Shown: piece after piece, positions 44,125 to 52,606 of the stretch
Position numbering within the stretch: the stretch's first letter is position 1
How the letters are laid out: the number at the start of each line of letters is the position of its first letter
NCBI RefSeq assembly: GCF_037200945.1
Contig: NZ_JBBCGP010000001.1
Location: forward strand, 372,001-436,000
Direction: 5' to 3'
Source: Methylovirgula sp.
GTDB taxonomy: Bacteria > Pseudomonadota > Alphaproteobacteria > Rhizobiales > Beijerinckiaceae
Length of the DNA: 64,000 nucleotides
The notes under the pieces: generated by a model
Seen by the model: only the letters and a program-made list of their open reading frames with translations
Told to the model about the DNA's origin: nothing
The model's database searches: none
Program-made: the position numbers and the translations under genes

Positions 44125-45342
44125 ATGAGTTCCGAACCGCTCAACAGCCTCGATTTGCCGAAGCCGCCCGCCGAGACGCGAGTGGTTGTCGCGATGTCGG
44201 GCGGCGTCGATTCCTCCGTCGTCGCGGCGCTGCTCAAGGAGCAGGGCTATGACGTGATCGGTGTGACGCTGCAGCTTTACGATCATGGCGCCGCGGAACA
44301 CCGCAAGGGCGCCTGCTGCGCCGGTCAGGATATCCACGACGCGCGCCAGGTCGCGGCGCGGCTCGATATTCCACACTACGTTCTGGATTATGAGCAGCGG
44401 TTCCGCGAAAAGGTCATCGACCGTTTTGCCCAGAGCTATGTCGAGGGCGAGACGCCGGTTCCCTGCGTCGCCTGCAACAGCGATATCAAGTTCGCCGATT
44501 TTCTCGATACGGCGAAGTCGCTGGGTGCCGACGTTCTCGCCACTGGGCATTACATCGTTTCGCGCCCGGATGGCGCTGGCGGCCGCGCACTGTTTCGCGC
44601 CGAAGATACAAGCCGCGATCAAAGCTATTTCCTGTTCGCGACCACGCCCGAACAATTAAAGAGCCTGCGGTTTCCGCTGGGCGGCCTCGACAAGTCTGAG
44701 GTGCGCGCAATTGCGCGCCGCCATGGTCTGCTTGTTGCCGATAAAGCTGACAGCCAGGACATCTGCTTCATCCATTCCGGCAAATACAGCAATTTCATCG
44801 AGCAGATGCGTCCGGATGCGGCGCAGCCCGGCGATATCGTGCATCTGGATGGGCGCGTGCTCGGCCGCCATGCTGGTGTCATCAATTATACGGTCGGCCA
44901 GCGCCGCGGCCTCGGCATCAGCTTCAATGATGCTGGAATTGCCGTTCCGCTCTATGTCGTGCGGCTCGACGCCGCGCATGCGCGGGTCATTGTCGGTCCC
45001 CGCGAAGCCTTGGCGACCCGACGCGTGACTTTGCGCGATCTGAACTGGATTGGTGACGGGTCGCTCGCCGATATCGGCCCGACAGGCCGCGATGTGTTCG
45101 TGCGCGTCCGCTCGACGAAGGCGCCTATCGCAGGTTCGCTGCACATCGAGAACGGCGAGGCGCGCGTGGCCTTCGCCAGCAACGAAGACGGTGTTTCCCC
45201 CGGACAGGCTTGCGTTCTCTACGACGGCGATCGTACCGACGCCCGCATGCTTGGCGGCGGTTTCATCTGCGCGACCGAATCCGGCCTGTCATTGGAAGCG
45301 CGCTCGCCGACCGATGTTTCGCTCGCCGCTGCCGACGGCTGA
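44125..45342 (+). CDS. mnmA: tRNA 2-thiouridine(34) synthase MnmA
   Basis: 405 residues from the ATG at 44125. The PP-loop is AMSGGVDSSVVAALL. Catalytic cysteines are in TPVPCVACN and in DSQDICFIHSGKY, and TGHYI and GRHAGVINYTVGQRRGLG follow. It adenylates U34 of tRNA-Lys, -Glu and -Gln and transfers sulfur from the Tus/IscS relay. A GTG 105 bases upstream is open but would add a non-conserved tail. Its stop overlaps the next start (ATGA), so the methyltransferase is coupled to it. Confidence 0.95.
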   Translation: MSSEPLNSLDLPKPPAETRVVVAMSGGVDSSVVAALLKEQGYDVIGVTLQLYDHGAAEHRKGACCAGQDIHDARQVAARLDIPHYVLDYEQRFREKVIDRFAQSYVEGETPVPCVACNSDIKFADFLDTAKSLGADVLATGHYIVSRPDGAGGRALFRAEDTSRDQSYFLFATTPEQLKSLRFPLGGLDKSEVRAIARRHGLLVADKADSQDICFIHSGKYSNFIEQMRPDAAQPGDIVHLDGRVLGRHAGVINYTVGQRRGLGISFNDAGIAVPLYVVRLDAAHARVIVGPREALATRRVTLRDLNWIGDGSLADIGPTGRDVFVRVRSTKAPIAGSLHIENGEARVAFASNEDGVSPGQACVLYDGDRTDARMLGGGFICATESGLSLEARSPTDVSLAAADG

Positions 45343-46082
45343 TGAACAAAAACGAGGGAAGCCACCACTTTCTGCCGTCGCGCCCGTCCGGCCAGACCGG
45401 ACGCCTTCGCCAGCGCGGCCCCGTAGCCGCGCACGCAAATCGCGCCAGAGCTTTTGACAATGCCGCTGTCGCCAGCGCCTACGCACGCTGGGCGCCGGTC
45501 TACGATCTCGCTTTTTCCGAAGCCATGCGGCCGGGCCGCAAGATCGCCGCCGCGGTCGCAGGACGCCACAAGGGCGCGCTCGTCCTGGACGTGGGCGTCG
45601 GGACAGGGCTCGAATTGCCGATGTTCGATCCGTCGAGTCGTGTCGTCGGAGTCGATCTTTCGGAGCCGATGCTGCGCCGCGCCGCGCGCCGCGTGGCCGA
45701 CACATCGCTAGACCATGTCGCCGGTCTTTCGGTGATGGATGCCTGTCACCTCGCTTTCGCGACGGCGACCTTCGACGTGATCGTTGCGCCTTATGTTCTC
45801 ACCGTGCTGCCAAAACCGGAGGCAAGTCTCGACGAATGGGTGCGCGTCCTCAAACCCGGCGGCGAAATCGTTCTCGTCAACCACATCGGCGCGACGGGGG
45901 GGCCGCTCGCCTGGGTGGAAGCGAAATTGGCAGAGCGCAGCGCCGCTCTCGGCTGGCGGCCAGAATTCCCGTGGCGCGTTTTGGCAGATTGGCTCGCCGG
46001 CCACGACGATTTGACACTTATCGAGCGCCGCGGACTGCCGCCCTTCGGCTTTTTTACTTTGGTGCGCATCGCCAAACGGTGA
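45342..46082 (+). CDS. Class I SAM methyltransferase, PmtA-like
   Basis: 246 residues, with a disordered N-terminus of about 40 residues. The SAM motif is VLDVGVGTGLELP, then VVGVDLSEPMLRRAARRV and VIVAPYVLTVLPKPE, followed by VLKPGGEIVLVNH. This pattern fits alphaproteobacterial phosphatidylethanolamine N-methyltransferases, which make phosphatidylcholine, and also the wider UbiE group. It overlaps the mnmA stop by one base. The lipid role is an inference. Confidence 0.8.
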   Translation: MNKNEGSHHFLPSRPSGQTGRLRQRGPVAAHANRARAFDNAAVASAYARWAPVYDLAFSEAMRPGRKIAAAVAGRHKGALVLDVGVGTGLELPMFDPSSRVVGVDLSEPMLRRAARRVADTSLDHVAGLSVMDACHLAFATATFDVIVAPYVLTVLPKPEASLDEWVRVLKPGGEIVLVNHIGATGGPLAWVEAKLAERSAALGWRPEFPWRVLADWLAGHDDLTLIERRGLPPFGFFTLVRIAKR

Positions 46083-46236
46083 AATCAAATCTAGATCGAA
46101 TCTATTTGCTGCAATGCAGTATAAAAATTCTCTCCAATGCTTGATTTCGACAAGCGCTTGTGAAGTATAGCGGAAGAAGTTAACTCTCCCATCTCGACCT
46201 AAGCCAGAATAACGATGTCGATGGGGAGAAACATAG

Positions 46237-47859
46237 GTGTTCCACCAGCTTTTAGCGCCCGTTGCGGGGAATCTCGGCCTGTCGTTCCTCGTCGGGATAT
46301 TGCCGGTGCTCGCCGTGCTCGTTTTGCTCGGACTTTTGCGCCGGCCCGGGTGGCAGGCGGCCCTAGCCGGACTTGTCGTCGGTTTGATCATCGCCATCGC
46401 CGTCTGGCAGATGCCGCCCAGTCTCGCCGTCAATTCCGTCGTCAGCGGCGCGGTCTTCGCGCTGTGGCCGGTGATGTGGATCGTGCTGAATGCGCTGCTT
46501 CTCTACAACATCGCGGTCGAGTCAGGCCGTTTCGACGCCTTTCGCGCCTGGCTTATCAATCATGTGCCGCAGGACAAGCGCGTCGTCCTGGTCGTGATCG
46601 GCTTTTGCTTTGGCTGCCTGCTTGAAGGCATTTCCGGTTTCGGCACGCCAGTCGCCATCACCAGCTCGCTGCTCATCCTCATCGGCTTTCCGGCGCTTGA
46701 GGCCCTCGTCTTTGTTTTGATCTTCAACACGGCGCCTGTTGCCTTCGGCGCGCTCGGCGCGCCGATCACCGTTCTCGGCGCCGTCACCGGATTGCCGGCG
46801 CATACGCTCGGCGCCATGATCGGCCGCCAATTGCCGGTGATAGCCCTGCTTTTGCCGTTCTACGTCATCGCCCTCTATGGCGGCCTGCGGTCGCTGAAAG
46901 CGCTTTGGCCGCTGTTGCTGGTCGCGGGCGGCAGCTTTGCCGTCTCGCAATTCATCTCCTCGAACTATCTCGACTACGCGCTGACCGACGTCTTCGCGGC
47001 GCTCGGTTCGCTCGTTTGCACGCTGCTTTTCCTGCAGGTCTGGCAGCCGGCACCCGATCCGGAGTTTGCGATTTCCGACGCCGCCGAGAAAAGGGCGACC
47101 GAGGCGCAGCCCATTGCGCCTTGGCAAGGCTGGATACCCTGGCTCATCGTTTCGGCCGTCGTGATCATCTGGACGCATTTCAGTTTTGCGACCGTCGGCG
47201 CACAGGCAATCCACTGGCCCGGCCTCGACAAGGCCATCGCCATCACGCTCTATAATAATAAGCCCTATGCCGCGGTCTGGAACTTCCAGCCGCTTGCGAC
47301 CGGCACGGCGATCCTTTTCGCCGCGCTCATCACGTCGCTGGTCATCGGCCTGCCGATCAATCGTTTCTTCGCTTGCATCGGCCACACGATCCGCCAGGCT
47401 TGGATTGCCGTCGTCACCGTGATGCTGATCCTCGGCCTCGCCTATCTCATGAATTATTCCGGCATGGCCTATACGCTCGGCAAGGCGGTTGCTTCGACTG
47501 GCCATTTGTTCGTGTTCTTGTCACCCTTCCTCGGTTGGGTCGCCGTACTGCTTTCCGGCAGCGACACCTCGGGCAACGCGCTTTTCGGCAATCTGCAAGT
47601 CGTCGCGGCGCGGCAACTCAATCTGAACCCGATCCTTTTTGCCGCGACCAATTCGTCCGGCGGCGTGATCGGCAAAATGGTGTCGCCGCAGAATATCGCG
47701 ACCGGCGTCGCGGTTACGAAGCTGAAAGGACAGGAAGGCGTCGTTTTTGCCCGGACGTTCTGGCACAGCATCATTCTGACCGTCGTCCTCGGGATTCTGG
47801 TCGCAATCCAGCAATATTTGATCCCCTGGATCATCCCGGTCCTTCCCACCGGCCATTGA
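46237..47859 (+). CDS. L-lactate permease family transporter
   Basis: 540 residues with about 13 transmembrane helices. FGCLLEGISGFGTPVAIT and LSGSDTSGNALFGNLQVVAA are LctP-family (PF02652) signatures, as is SSGGVIGKMVSPQNIATG near the end. It should import lactate or glycolate with protons. GTG at 46237 is the probable start, with GGGGAG ten bases upstream. No lactate dehydrogenase is adjacent. Confidence 0.9.
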   Translation: MFHQLLAPVAGNLGLSFLVGILPVLAVLVLLGLLRRPGWQAALAGLVVGLIIAIAVWQMPPSLAVNSVVSGAVFALWPVMWIVLNALLLYNIAVESGRFDAFRAWLINHVPQDKRVVLVVIGFCFGCLLEGISGFGTPVAITSSLLILIGFPALEALVFVLIFNTAPVAFGALGAPITVLGAVTGLPAHTLGAMIGRQLPVIALLLPFYVIALYGGLRSLKALWPLLLVAGGSFAVSQFISSNYLDYALTDVFAALGSLVCTLLFLQVWQPAPDPEFAISDAAEKRATEAQPIAPWQGWIPWLIVSAVVIIWTHFSFATVGAQAIHWPGLDKAIAITLYNNKPYAAVWNFQPLATGTAILFAALITSLVIGLPINRFFACIGHTIRQAWIAVVTVMLILGLAYLMNYSGMAYTLGKAVASTGHLFVFLSPFLGWVAVLLSGSDTSGNALFGNLQVVAARQLNLNPILFAATNSSGGVIGKMVSPQNIATGVAVTKLKGQEGVVFARTFWHSIILTVVLGILVAIQQYLIPWIIPVLPTGH

Positions 47860-47965
47860 GGCTGACTGCGCCACACCCGCGCCGCCGCGCCTTGACTTTC
47901 GCGCGAGCGGCGGCCTATACGGCAGGCCGCTGCCGCGCGGGCTATTTAAGGCTTTCGCGCAACGG

Positions 47966-48042
47966 GGCGGAGTAGCTCAGCCGGCTAGAGCAGAGGAATC
48001 ATAATCCTTGTGTCGGGGGTTCGAGTCCCTCCTCCGCTACCA
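47966..48042 (+). tRNA. tRNA-Met(CAT), elongator type
   Basis: A complete cloverleaf: acceptor GGCGGAG with CTCCGCT (one G-T pair), D-arm AGCTCAGCCGGCTAGAGC, anticodon loop ATCATAA, T-loop TTCGAGT and encoded CCA. CAT anticodons can also be Ile (lysidine-modified) or initiator; the body resembles alphaproteobacterial elongator tRNA-Met. Element-derived DNA starts directly to its right. Confidence 0.88.
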
Positions 48043-48081
48043 AATGATTTCAAGTACTTAGCTTAGAATTAGCTCCGAAAT

Positions 48082-48170
48082 CATGTTGCAACGTGTTGCG
48101 TCGGCTATCTAGCAATATCAATGGTTTACACGTGTTGCGGTTTATTCCGTGCAACATGACTGCAACATGG
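48082..48170. repeat. Cluster of GCAACA-type repeats next to tRNA-Met
   Basis: Five copies of a GCAACAYG-like word in both orientations: CATGTTGCA (48082), ACGTGTTGCG (48091), ACACGTGTTGCG (48128), CGTGCAACATG (48148) and CTGCAACATGG (48160). The position beside a tRNA 3' end is where arm-type sites of a tyrosine recombinase would be. That role is an inference. Confidence 0.6.
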
Positions 48171-48181
48171 TTTGCATGAAA

Positions 48182-48204
48182 AAGGCCCGCGCGAAGCGGG
48201 CCTT
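48182..48204. terminator. Bidirectional terminator
   Basis: AAGGCCCGC and GCGGGCCTT pair over GCGAA. T-rich runs follow on both strands (TCTTT on plus, TTTTTCAT on minus). It would end the minus-strand pair at 48274-48823. Confidence 0.8.
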
Positions 48205-48273
48205 CTTTGCTTGGCATCGAGCGCCGCGGTGAAGCGCCCTGCCCTTCATCGTTAGCTGCGGGGGGCGTCGGCG

Positions 48274-48639
48274 CTACGCGGCGTCTTTCGCGGGATAGAC
48301 GCAGCAAGAATCAACTTCAAGCGTCGCGCCGGCTAGGTCCTCAAGGCCGATTACGTACCGCGGCCAATCTGCGCCGAGTTTGTGAGCGCGCACCGTTCCG
48401 ACGATTTCAGTCTCGCCGATTTCGACGATAACGCGCTCGCCCCGCCGCCAAAGAAGGCCCGCGACGTCAGTCGTCTCGCCTTCGCCGGCCGCTTGCCACG
48501 CGCAAAGCCGATCCATTTCGCTTTCGGCGAGATCAATCCGAAGCCGCGCACCGCCGTCTTTATTGCTTGCGTGGATCTTGCTGATCAGCATTTGCAGTAG
48601 TTCGCTGGCTTCATGGTTTTCTGCACACCGCTCACACAT
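48274..48639 (-). CDS. Small element-borne protein, second copy without acidic insert
   Basis: 121 residues. It is nearly the same as the protein at 28102-28557 (MCERCAENHEASELLQML, GLLWRRGERVIVEIGE, LEVDSCCVYPAKDAA) but lacks its 30-residue acidic stretch, going from CAWQAAG straight to EGETTDVAG. It overlaps the upstream gene by 8 bases as in the other copy. Unknown function. Confidence 0.75.
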   Translation of the reverse strand: MCERCAENHEASELLQMLISKIHASNKDGGARLRIDLAESEMDRLCAWQAAGEGETTDVAGLLWRRGERVIVEIGETEIVGTVRAHKLGADWPRYVIGLEDLAGATLEVDSCCVYPAKDAA

Positions 48640-48823
48640 CGGCTCGCCTCCCCGTGAAGGATGCCAACTCGGCGGCGATATCGGGCGTCAAGTCGACGCT
48701 GGCGGCGGCGATGTCTTCAAGAAGCAGGTAGGCGCGGCCGGCGTCGGTAAGGGTAAAGGCGGGTTCTTCAAGGTTGGCATTGGGCAAAGCGATAGAGCTT
48801 GCCCGAACGGTGTTCTTCCGCAT
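48632..48823 (-). CDS. Small element-borne protein, second copy of 27915-28109
   Basis: 63 residues with core EPAFTLTDAGRAYLLLEDIAAA. GGGG eight bases before the ATG at 48823 sets the start, as in the twin. The N-terminal 20 residues differ from the twin while the core is conserved, so the core is the functional part. Confidence 0.65.
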   Translation of the reverse strand: MRKNTVRASSIALPNANLEEPAFTLTDAGRAYLLLEDIAAASVDLTPDIAAELASFTGRRADV

Positions 48824-48848
48824 TTCAATAACCCCGTAAGTCATTAGT

Positions 48849-48863
48849 ATGATCTAACAGATC
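48849..48863. promoter_or_regulatory. Palindromic operator, element copy 2
   Basis: TGATCTAACAGATCA, one base different from the copy 1 operator at 27820. A weaker second site (TGATCTATAGGATTA) lies at 48903-48917, so the two-site layout is kept but one site has decayed. Confidence 0.65.
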
Positions 48864-48959
48864 AGAAATGGCACGACACAGCTAAGCTCGTCAACCACAT
48901 TTATGATCTATAGGATTATATTTGTTGACAACCCGGTCGGCATCGTGGCCAATACGGGC

Positions 48960-49205
48960 ATGCTCACCCCAGCCCAGATTCGCGCGGCGCGCGCCCTGCT
49001 CAACCTTTCCCAAGATGAACTTGCCGAAGCGAGCGGCCTGGCTCGGCAGAGCATCAAAAACATCGAGAGGGGCGTCACCGACCCTCGCCTATCGACCGCT
49101 ATGATGATCAAAACCACTTTGGAAAAGGCCGGCGTGCAGTTTCTCGAAGCAAACGATTCTGCCGTTGGTCCGGGCGTGGCGCTGAAAACTCAGACCAGCA
49201 CCTAG
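48960..49205 (+). CDS. XRE-family regulator, intact copy
   Basis: 81 residues: helix-turn-helix MLTPAQIRAARALLNLSQ, SGLARQSIKNIERG, then MMIKTTLEKAGVQFLE, the ending lost by frameshift in the copy at 27541-27778. It is divergent from the small gene pair, with operators between, so it probably represses both directions. An upstream start at 48903 would put the operator inside the coding region and is less likely. Confidence 0.8.
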   Translation: MLTPAQIRAARALLNLSQDELAEASGLARQSIKNIERGVTDPRLSTAMMIKTTLEKAGVQFLEANDSAVGPGVALKTQTST

Positions 49206-49282
49206 CAAAAGCGAACAGTGTTTCAACACCCGCGGCGAAGGCGTCGTCAGGTTGCCAGCGAAGGCTGAAAGGCCGGCAAGCG

Positions 49283-49714
49283 ATGAGTGTCAAAGAGAAA
49301 TTCGTCACAAATCCTCTTTCTGCGGTTCTTCGTATCGATCAGATCACGACCGAGAAGGCCGAACTAGAATTGGCATTAGGAAGCCAAGTCGAACGATTCC
49401 AACTTCGTCGCGACGGTTCGTCTTTTTTTGCGCAGCTTAATATTCCTATTGCACGTAGTGCTTGGGATGACGTGAGCAATTTTGTACAAAAGTTTGGGGC
49501 CCGCATATTGGCGCTGCAGACGGACCGCCGAATAGGCTCTGCGGTAATAGACATGGCTTTTCCGATCGATGACCGGATGGCAACAGCTTCGATTGGATTG
49601 GCAAGCCACGTGGCCGCAATCATCGGGAAATTTGGAATTGACTTGGAATTCTCTATTTATAGCACAAGCAACGACGGCGAAGGCTCAAGCTCAGACGGTG
49701 ATGATGTAGATTGA
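49283..49714 (+). CDS. Hypothetical protein, DUF4279-like
   Basis: 143 residues of mixed strands and helices: AVLRIDQITTEKAELELALG, then WDDVSNFVQKFGARILALQ, then a helix and DLEFSIYST at the end, plus an acidic Ser-rich tail. The order resembles DUF4279, a small family often found among contact-toxin immunity genes. The assignment is tentative. It has no partner toxin nearby. Confidence 0.5.
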   Translation: MSVKEKFVTNPLSAVLRIDQITTEKAELELALGSQVERFQLRRDGSSFFAQLNIPIARSAWDDVSNFVQKFGARILALQTDRRIGSAVIDMAFPIDDRMATASIGLASHVAAIIGKFGIDLEFSIYSTSNDGEGSSSDGDDVD

Positions 49715-49786
49715 TTCACGTTGCATGCACGTCAGGGCAGCGACACTCTCACTGCCTCCAGCGTCGACGAGCGCGGCACGACGAAA

Positions 49787-49811
49787 GCACCAGGCGCGTG
49801 ACGCCTGGTGC
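49787..49811. terminator. Strong hairpin between convergent genes
   Basis: GCACCAGGCG and CGCCTGGTGC form a perfect 10-base stem with a 5-base loop. The T-run is weak on both strands, but the place between two convergent genes suggests a shared terminator. Confidence 0.55.
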
Positions 49812-49840
49812 CATGATCTTCGCGCCTGCGAAGCTAACTA

Positions 49841-50224
49841 TTATTTGTGGCCGCCGTGCCCGCCACCATGACCACCGCGGTTACCGCCGTGCATGCCGCC
49901 ACCGTGCATTCCATGGCCACCATGGCCGCCATAACCTCCGTGACCGCCGCCACGACTCCATCCGTGGAATCCCGCGCCGCCGCCGAAACCTAAACCGCGG
50001 CGCTGCCCATAACCGCACCAATACCAGCCCGGGCCACTCCACGCAGAATCGTACCAACAATAATTGTGGCCGCCGAAGAGGAATTGCGCCAACTCGATAT
50101 TACGTTCGGGCATCACTACGCGATTAATGGAATTCGAATCAGGCATTGGTGCCGCTATCGCCGATGTTGCGAAAAGTCCTGCGACCAAAATCGATGCGCT
50201 TGCAACCTTCATAACATTCTTCAT
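49841..50224 (-). CDS. Secreted glycine/histidine-rich protein
   Basis: 127 residues: signal peptide (about 1-24), a short middle with CWYDSAWSGPGWYWCGYG (two Cys, many Trp), then a tail made of GGH-type repeats (GGHGGHGMHGGG and similar). The start at 50224 follows AGGGAGA. The Trp/Cys block is common in small exported proteins of Hyphomicrobiales; the His-rich tail could bind metal. Function unknown. Confidence 0.75.
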   Translation of the reverse strand: MKNVMKVASASILVAGLFATSAIAAPMPDSNSINRVVMPERNIELAQFLFGGHNYCWYDSAWSGPGWYWCGYGQRRGLGFGGGAGFHGWSRGGGHGGYGGHGGHGMHGGGMHGGNRGGHGGGHGGHK

Positions 50225-50452
50225 CTGCGCTCTCCCTACAACTAGGAAGCAACGGGTGACGAGAAGCGAATGAATGCGAAGTGAATAAACGACAAGATAA
50301 GCGTCACCTTCACCGATCGTGCAATGCGAAACGAAGTATGTTGGTTGCGGCGCAACCTTGCTAACGGCCTGCAAATATTCTCGAAGCGCCCTTTAAGGAT
50401 GCAACTGCTTACGGTACCTTCACGTTAGTTGTCCGATAGATCGGAGGCTGCC

Positions 50453-50608
50453 ATGTTCGTGGTTTCGCATCATCAACACGCTTCGTCTCGCCGTTTGGGC
50501 GATCTTACACAAAGGGACGATTTTGCCATGGCCATCACCGCTGTGGTCATTGCAGCCATTATTATTGTTGCGTGTCTAGCGCCGCCTTCACTGGTCGGGA
50601 TGGGATAA
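50453..50608 (+). CDS. Very small single-pass membrane protein, 51 residues
   Basis: A short frame with a good ribosome-binding site (GGAGG ten bases upstream) encodes a charged N-terminus (SSRRLGDLTQRDDF) and one hydrophobic helix (MAITAVVIAAIIIVACLAPP). Divergent from the Gly/His-rich gene. Small membrane proteins of this kind are often missed by gene finders. Confidence 0.55.
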   Translation: MFVVSHHQHASSRRLGDLTQRDDFAMAITAVVIAAIIIVACLAPPSLVGMG

Positions 50609-50653
50609 TCACCCGCTCTTGCACCGAGAGAACGGTCAGCTCAGTAAATAAAA

Positions 50654-50674
50654 AAGCCGCCCGAAAGGCGGCTT
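50654..50674 (-). terminator. Terminator for the gene at 50698-50925
   Basis: AAGCCGCC and GGCGGCTT pair over CGAAA. On the minus strand it is followed by TTTTATTTAC, giving a good intrinsic terminator 24 bases after the stop. Confidence 0.8.
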
Positions 50675-50697
50675 CTTACAAACAACGGCAGTCGCTG

Positions 50698-50925
50698 TTA
50701 GTGATATTGGCCCAAGCCAATACCAAGGATCCCCGCCCGGCGACGCAACGCGCCAACCGTGCGCTTCATTTGCTTTGAAACCTTCTCGACCGGGGTGCGG
50801 GCCTTTGAATGTGCCTTGAGACTACGGACATCATCCTTCGTCCACGGCTTGATGACGCGGCGCGCTGATTTCGAGGGCGCGGCTTTCTTCGCCACGGTTT
50901 TCTTCGTTGCTGCCTTCTTGACCAT
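50698..50925 (-). CDS. Small basic SANT/Myb-like protein
   Basis: 75 residues from the ATG at 50925 (GGAGG upstream). The Lys/Ala-rich N-terminus (MVKKAATKKTVAKKAAP) looks like nucleic-acid binding. WTKDDVRSLKAHSKARTPVEKV (split) and LRRRAGILGIGL form a SANT-like helical unit. Similar proteins are frequent in Hyphomicrobiales, without assigned function. Confidence 0.7.
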   Translation of the reverse strand: MVKKAATKKTVAKKAAPSKSARRVIKPWTKDDVRSLKAHSKARTPVEKVSKQMKRTVGALRRRAGILGIGLGQYH

Positions 50926-51315
50926 TCGGATCCTCCTTTGGAAAGTCGGCATATAGTCATCAAATCGTTAGTATCAAGCTAACAGCGTAAGCGGCTCGCG
51001 ATGCTGCCCTGACGTTACATTTTAGTATGCCGCGACATCGTCACGAGGCCGAGTATCAGGCGCGTCATCGTAATTCGGCGTCCGCTCTCGTTTGGCCAAG
51101 GCTTGTCAACCCTAGGTCTGCGTAACCGTAATTGCATCTTGCCTATGGTGGATTTTTCTCTTATACGCCGCGACATCCGATCTTGTTGTCGAACCTTGTT
51201 ATCGCGCTACGCGCGCCATCGACGGTCTTCCTCTTTCAAAATCGTGATCTGAACCGCTTGTCGCGCCGGGTGGCGCGCTGAGTTGAAATCCCGTGACTGA
51301 TTGAAAGGAATCGTC
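50926..51315. other. Upstream region and leader of the cold-shock gene
   Basis: 390 bases with no gene. Cold-shock genes often have long structured leaders; here I see AT-rich stretches and GAAAGGA before the ATG, but cannot model a thermosensor. Confidence 0.4.
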
Positions 51316-51525
51316 ATGACCATCGGCACAGTAAAGTTTTTCAACGATCAAAAAGGTTTCGGCTTTATTCAGCCAGACGACGGTGGTGCGGACGTTTTCG
51401 TGCATGTGAGCGCTGTAGAGCGTTCCGGCCTTCGCGGCCTTGTAGAAGGTCAGAAGGTGAGCTTCGAGACTGAGACAGATCGCCGTTCGGGCAAGCTGGC
51501 TGCGGTCAATCTGCAAGCCACGTAA
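51316..51525 (+). CDS. Cold-shock protein, CspA family
   Basis: 69 residues, a single cold-shock domain. GTVKFFNDQKGFGFIQPDDG contains RNP1 (KGFGFI) and DVFVHVSAV is RNP2. It binds single-stranded RNA and DNA and melts structures. The start at 51316 follows AAAGGA. A strong terminator follows. Confidence 0.95.
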   Translation: MTIGTVKFFNDQKGFGFIQPDDGGADVFVHVSAVERSGLRGLVEGQKVSFETETDRRSGKLAAVNLQAT

Positions 51526-51554
51526 CGAATAAACATTCACATCATTTGCGAAGG

Positions 51555-51582
51555 AGGCCGGGCTTGTCCCGGCCTTTTTTTT
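51555..51582 (+). terminator. Terminator of the cold-shock gene
   Basis: AGGCCGGG and CCCGGCC pair over CTTGT, followed by eight T. Confidence 0.92.
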
Positions 51583-51672
51583 GCGAAACGACGCCGGGTT
51601 TTCACCCGGCCGGGCGGCATTTCATTGACGACGAAGAGAACCAGTTAAGGGTCGTTCGCGGTCATGGACCGC

Positions 51673-51824
51673 CTACCTCAACCGCACCACCAGTCCCATC
51701 ACAAACGCTGTCAGCGCCAACGCGATAACAGCCAAAAGCGCCAGTCGTATCGCTCGCGCCAAGGCGAGCGCTTCCAGGCTTCGCGCTCGGCTTCGTCGAG
51801 ATTGTTTTGCGAACGGTAGCCCAT
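51673..51824 (-). pseudogene. Frameshifted small membrane protein gene
   Basis: The frame begins MGYRSQNNLDEAEREAWKRS and goes on to RERYDWR. It then leaves the expected frame, while the neighbouring frame reads LLAVIALALTAFVMGLVVRLR to 51673. One missing base after DWR explains it. The same RERYD and transmembrane pattern occurs at 25775-25879 with a nonsense codon. Confidence 0.45.
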
Positions 51825-51839
51825 TCGACCCCTGTTGCC

Positions 51840-52606
51840 TCAGGGGTCAGCATGATCGGCAATAACTTCGGTAATGGCATTGGGGCCGACCTTAACCGTT
51901 CCCGAAAACGGGCGATCCAAAACCACGACGACCAGAAGCGCGGAAAAAATCAAAACCGAAAGCAGCGCGGTCATAAGCATCTGCGCTCGCAAATTGATAG
52001 TGCCAAAGAAAAATGTGAAGCTGATCGTCAAGACTGCGCCAACGAGAAGAACCGCCCAAACTACGCCTGGCACCGCACCCTCCGCCGCCTCAAGTCTTGC
52101 GCGCCGCGCCTGAGTTAGATCGTCGATCTGCCGGAATATTTCAGATGCAATAGGGCTGCTACCCTGGGATTTTGCTGACATGGAAACCGCATTGTAGAGG
52201 GCTTCCAACGCAGTATGCGTTTTCTTGCTTTCTCCACCGCCTTCCATCGCCGGCCATTCATTGGAAACAGCCGACCGCAGATATGCCGTCAAAGCGGTCT
52301 TCAGGGCCGAAGCTTCGTTCGACTCTAAACCGGAAGAGATATGATACAATGCTGCAGCGGCACCGGCCTCTTTCTCAACAGTGTTGTCGGCGTCCGCGTA
52401 CTTTTTCCAAACCAGAATGATCGCAAAGGCAAGAAGCACTGCGTAAAGCACGCCGACTGTCGCGAACTTAAAGCCGGCCACCTCATTGTTTGTCGTCAGC
52501 TTTTCGAGAGCGACAAAGCGGCGGACGATGAGAGGCCCAAAACAGGCAAGAACGCTTGTCAGGCCAACGAGGAAAAGTCCGGACAGCCAAAGCGGTTCAC
52601 GCCTTA
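51840..52606 (-). pseudogene. Second DUF4239 gene, 5' end cut by IS-D
   Basis: From REPLWLSG onward the protein parallels the intact copy at 5707-6477: two helices, NNEVAG, EKEAGAAAALYH and the PFSGTVKVGP end. Upstream of the first helix the frame runs into IS-D with no start codon. The flank on the other side of IS-D (53779 onward) continues the host sequence, so the insertion fell about 15 codons from the original start. An internal GTG at 52481 could give a protein lacking the first helix. Confidence 0.8.

Noticed and set aside
46522..47505. 327-codon minus-strand frame in the lactate permease gene
   Set aside because: Antisense shadow rich in Arg, Asp and Glu, the mirror of a hydrophobic membrane protein.
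48050..48170. CRISPR-like short repeats near tRNA-Met
   Set aside because: The words are 8-10 bases, in both orientations and unevenly spaced, with no spacers or cas genes. Attachment-site arms fit better.
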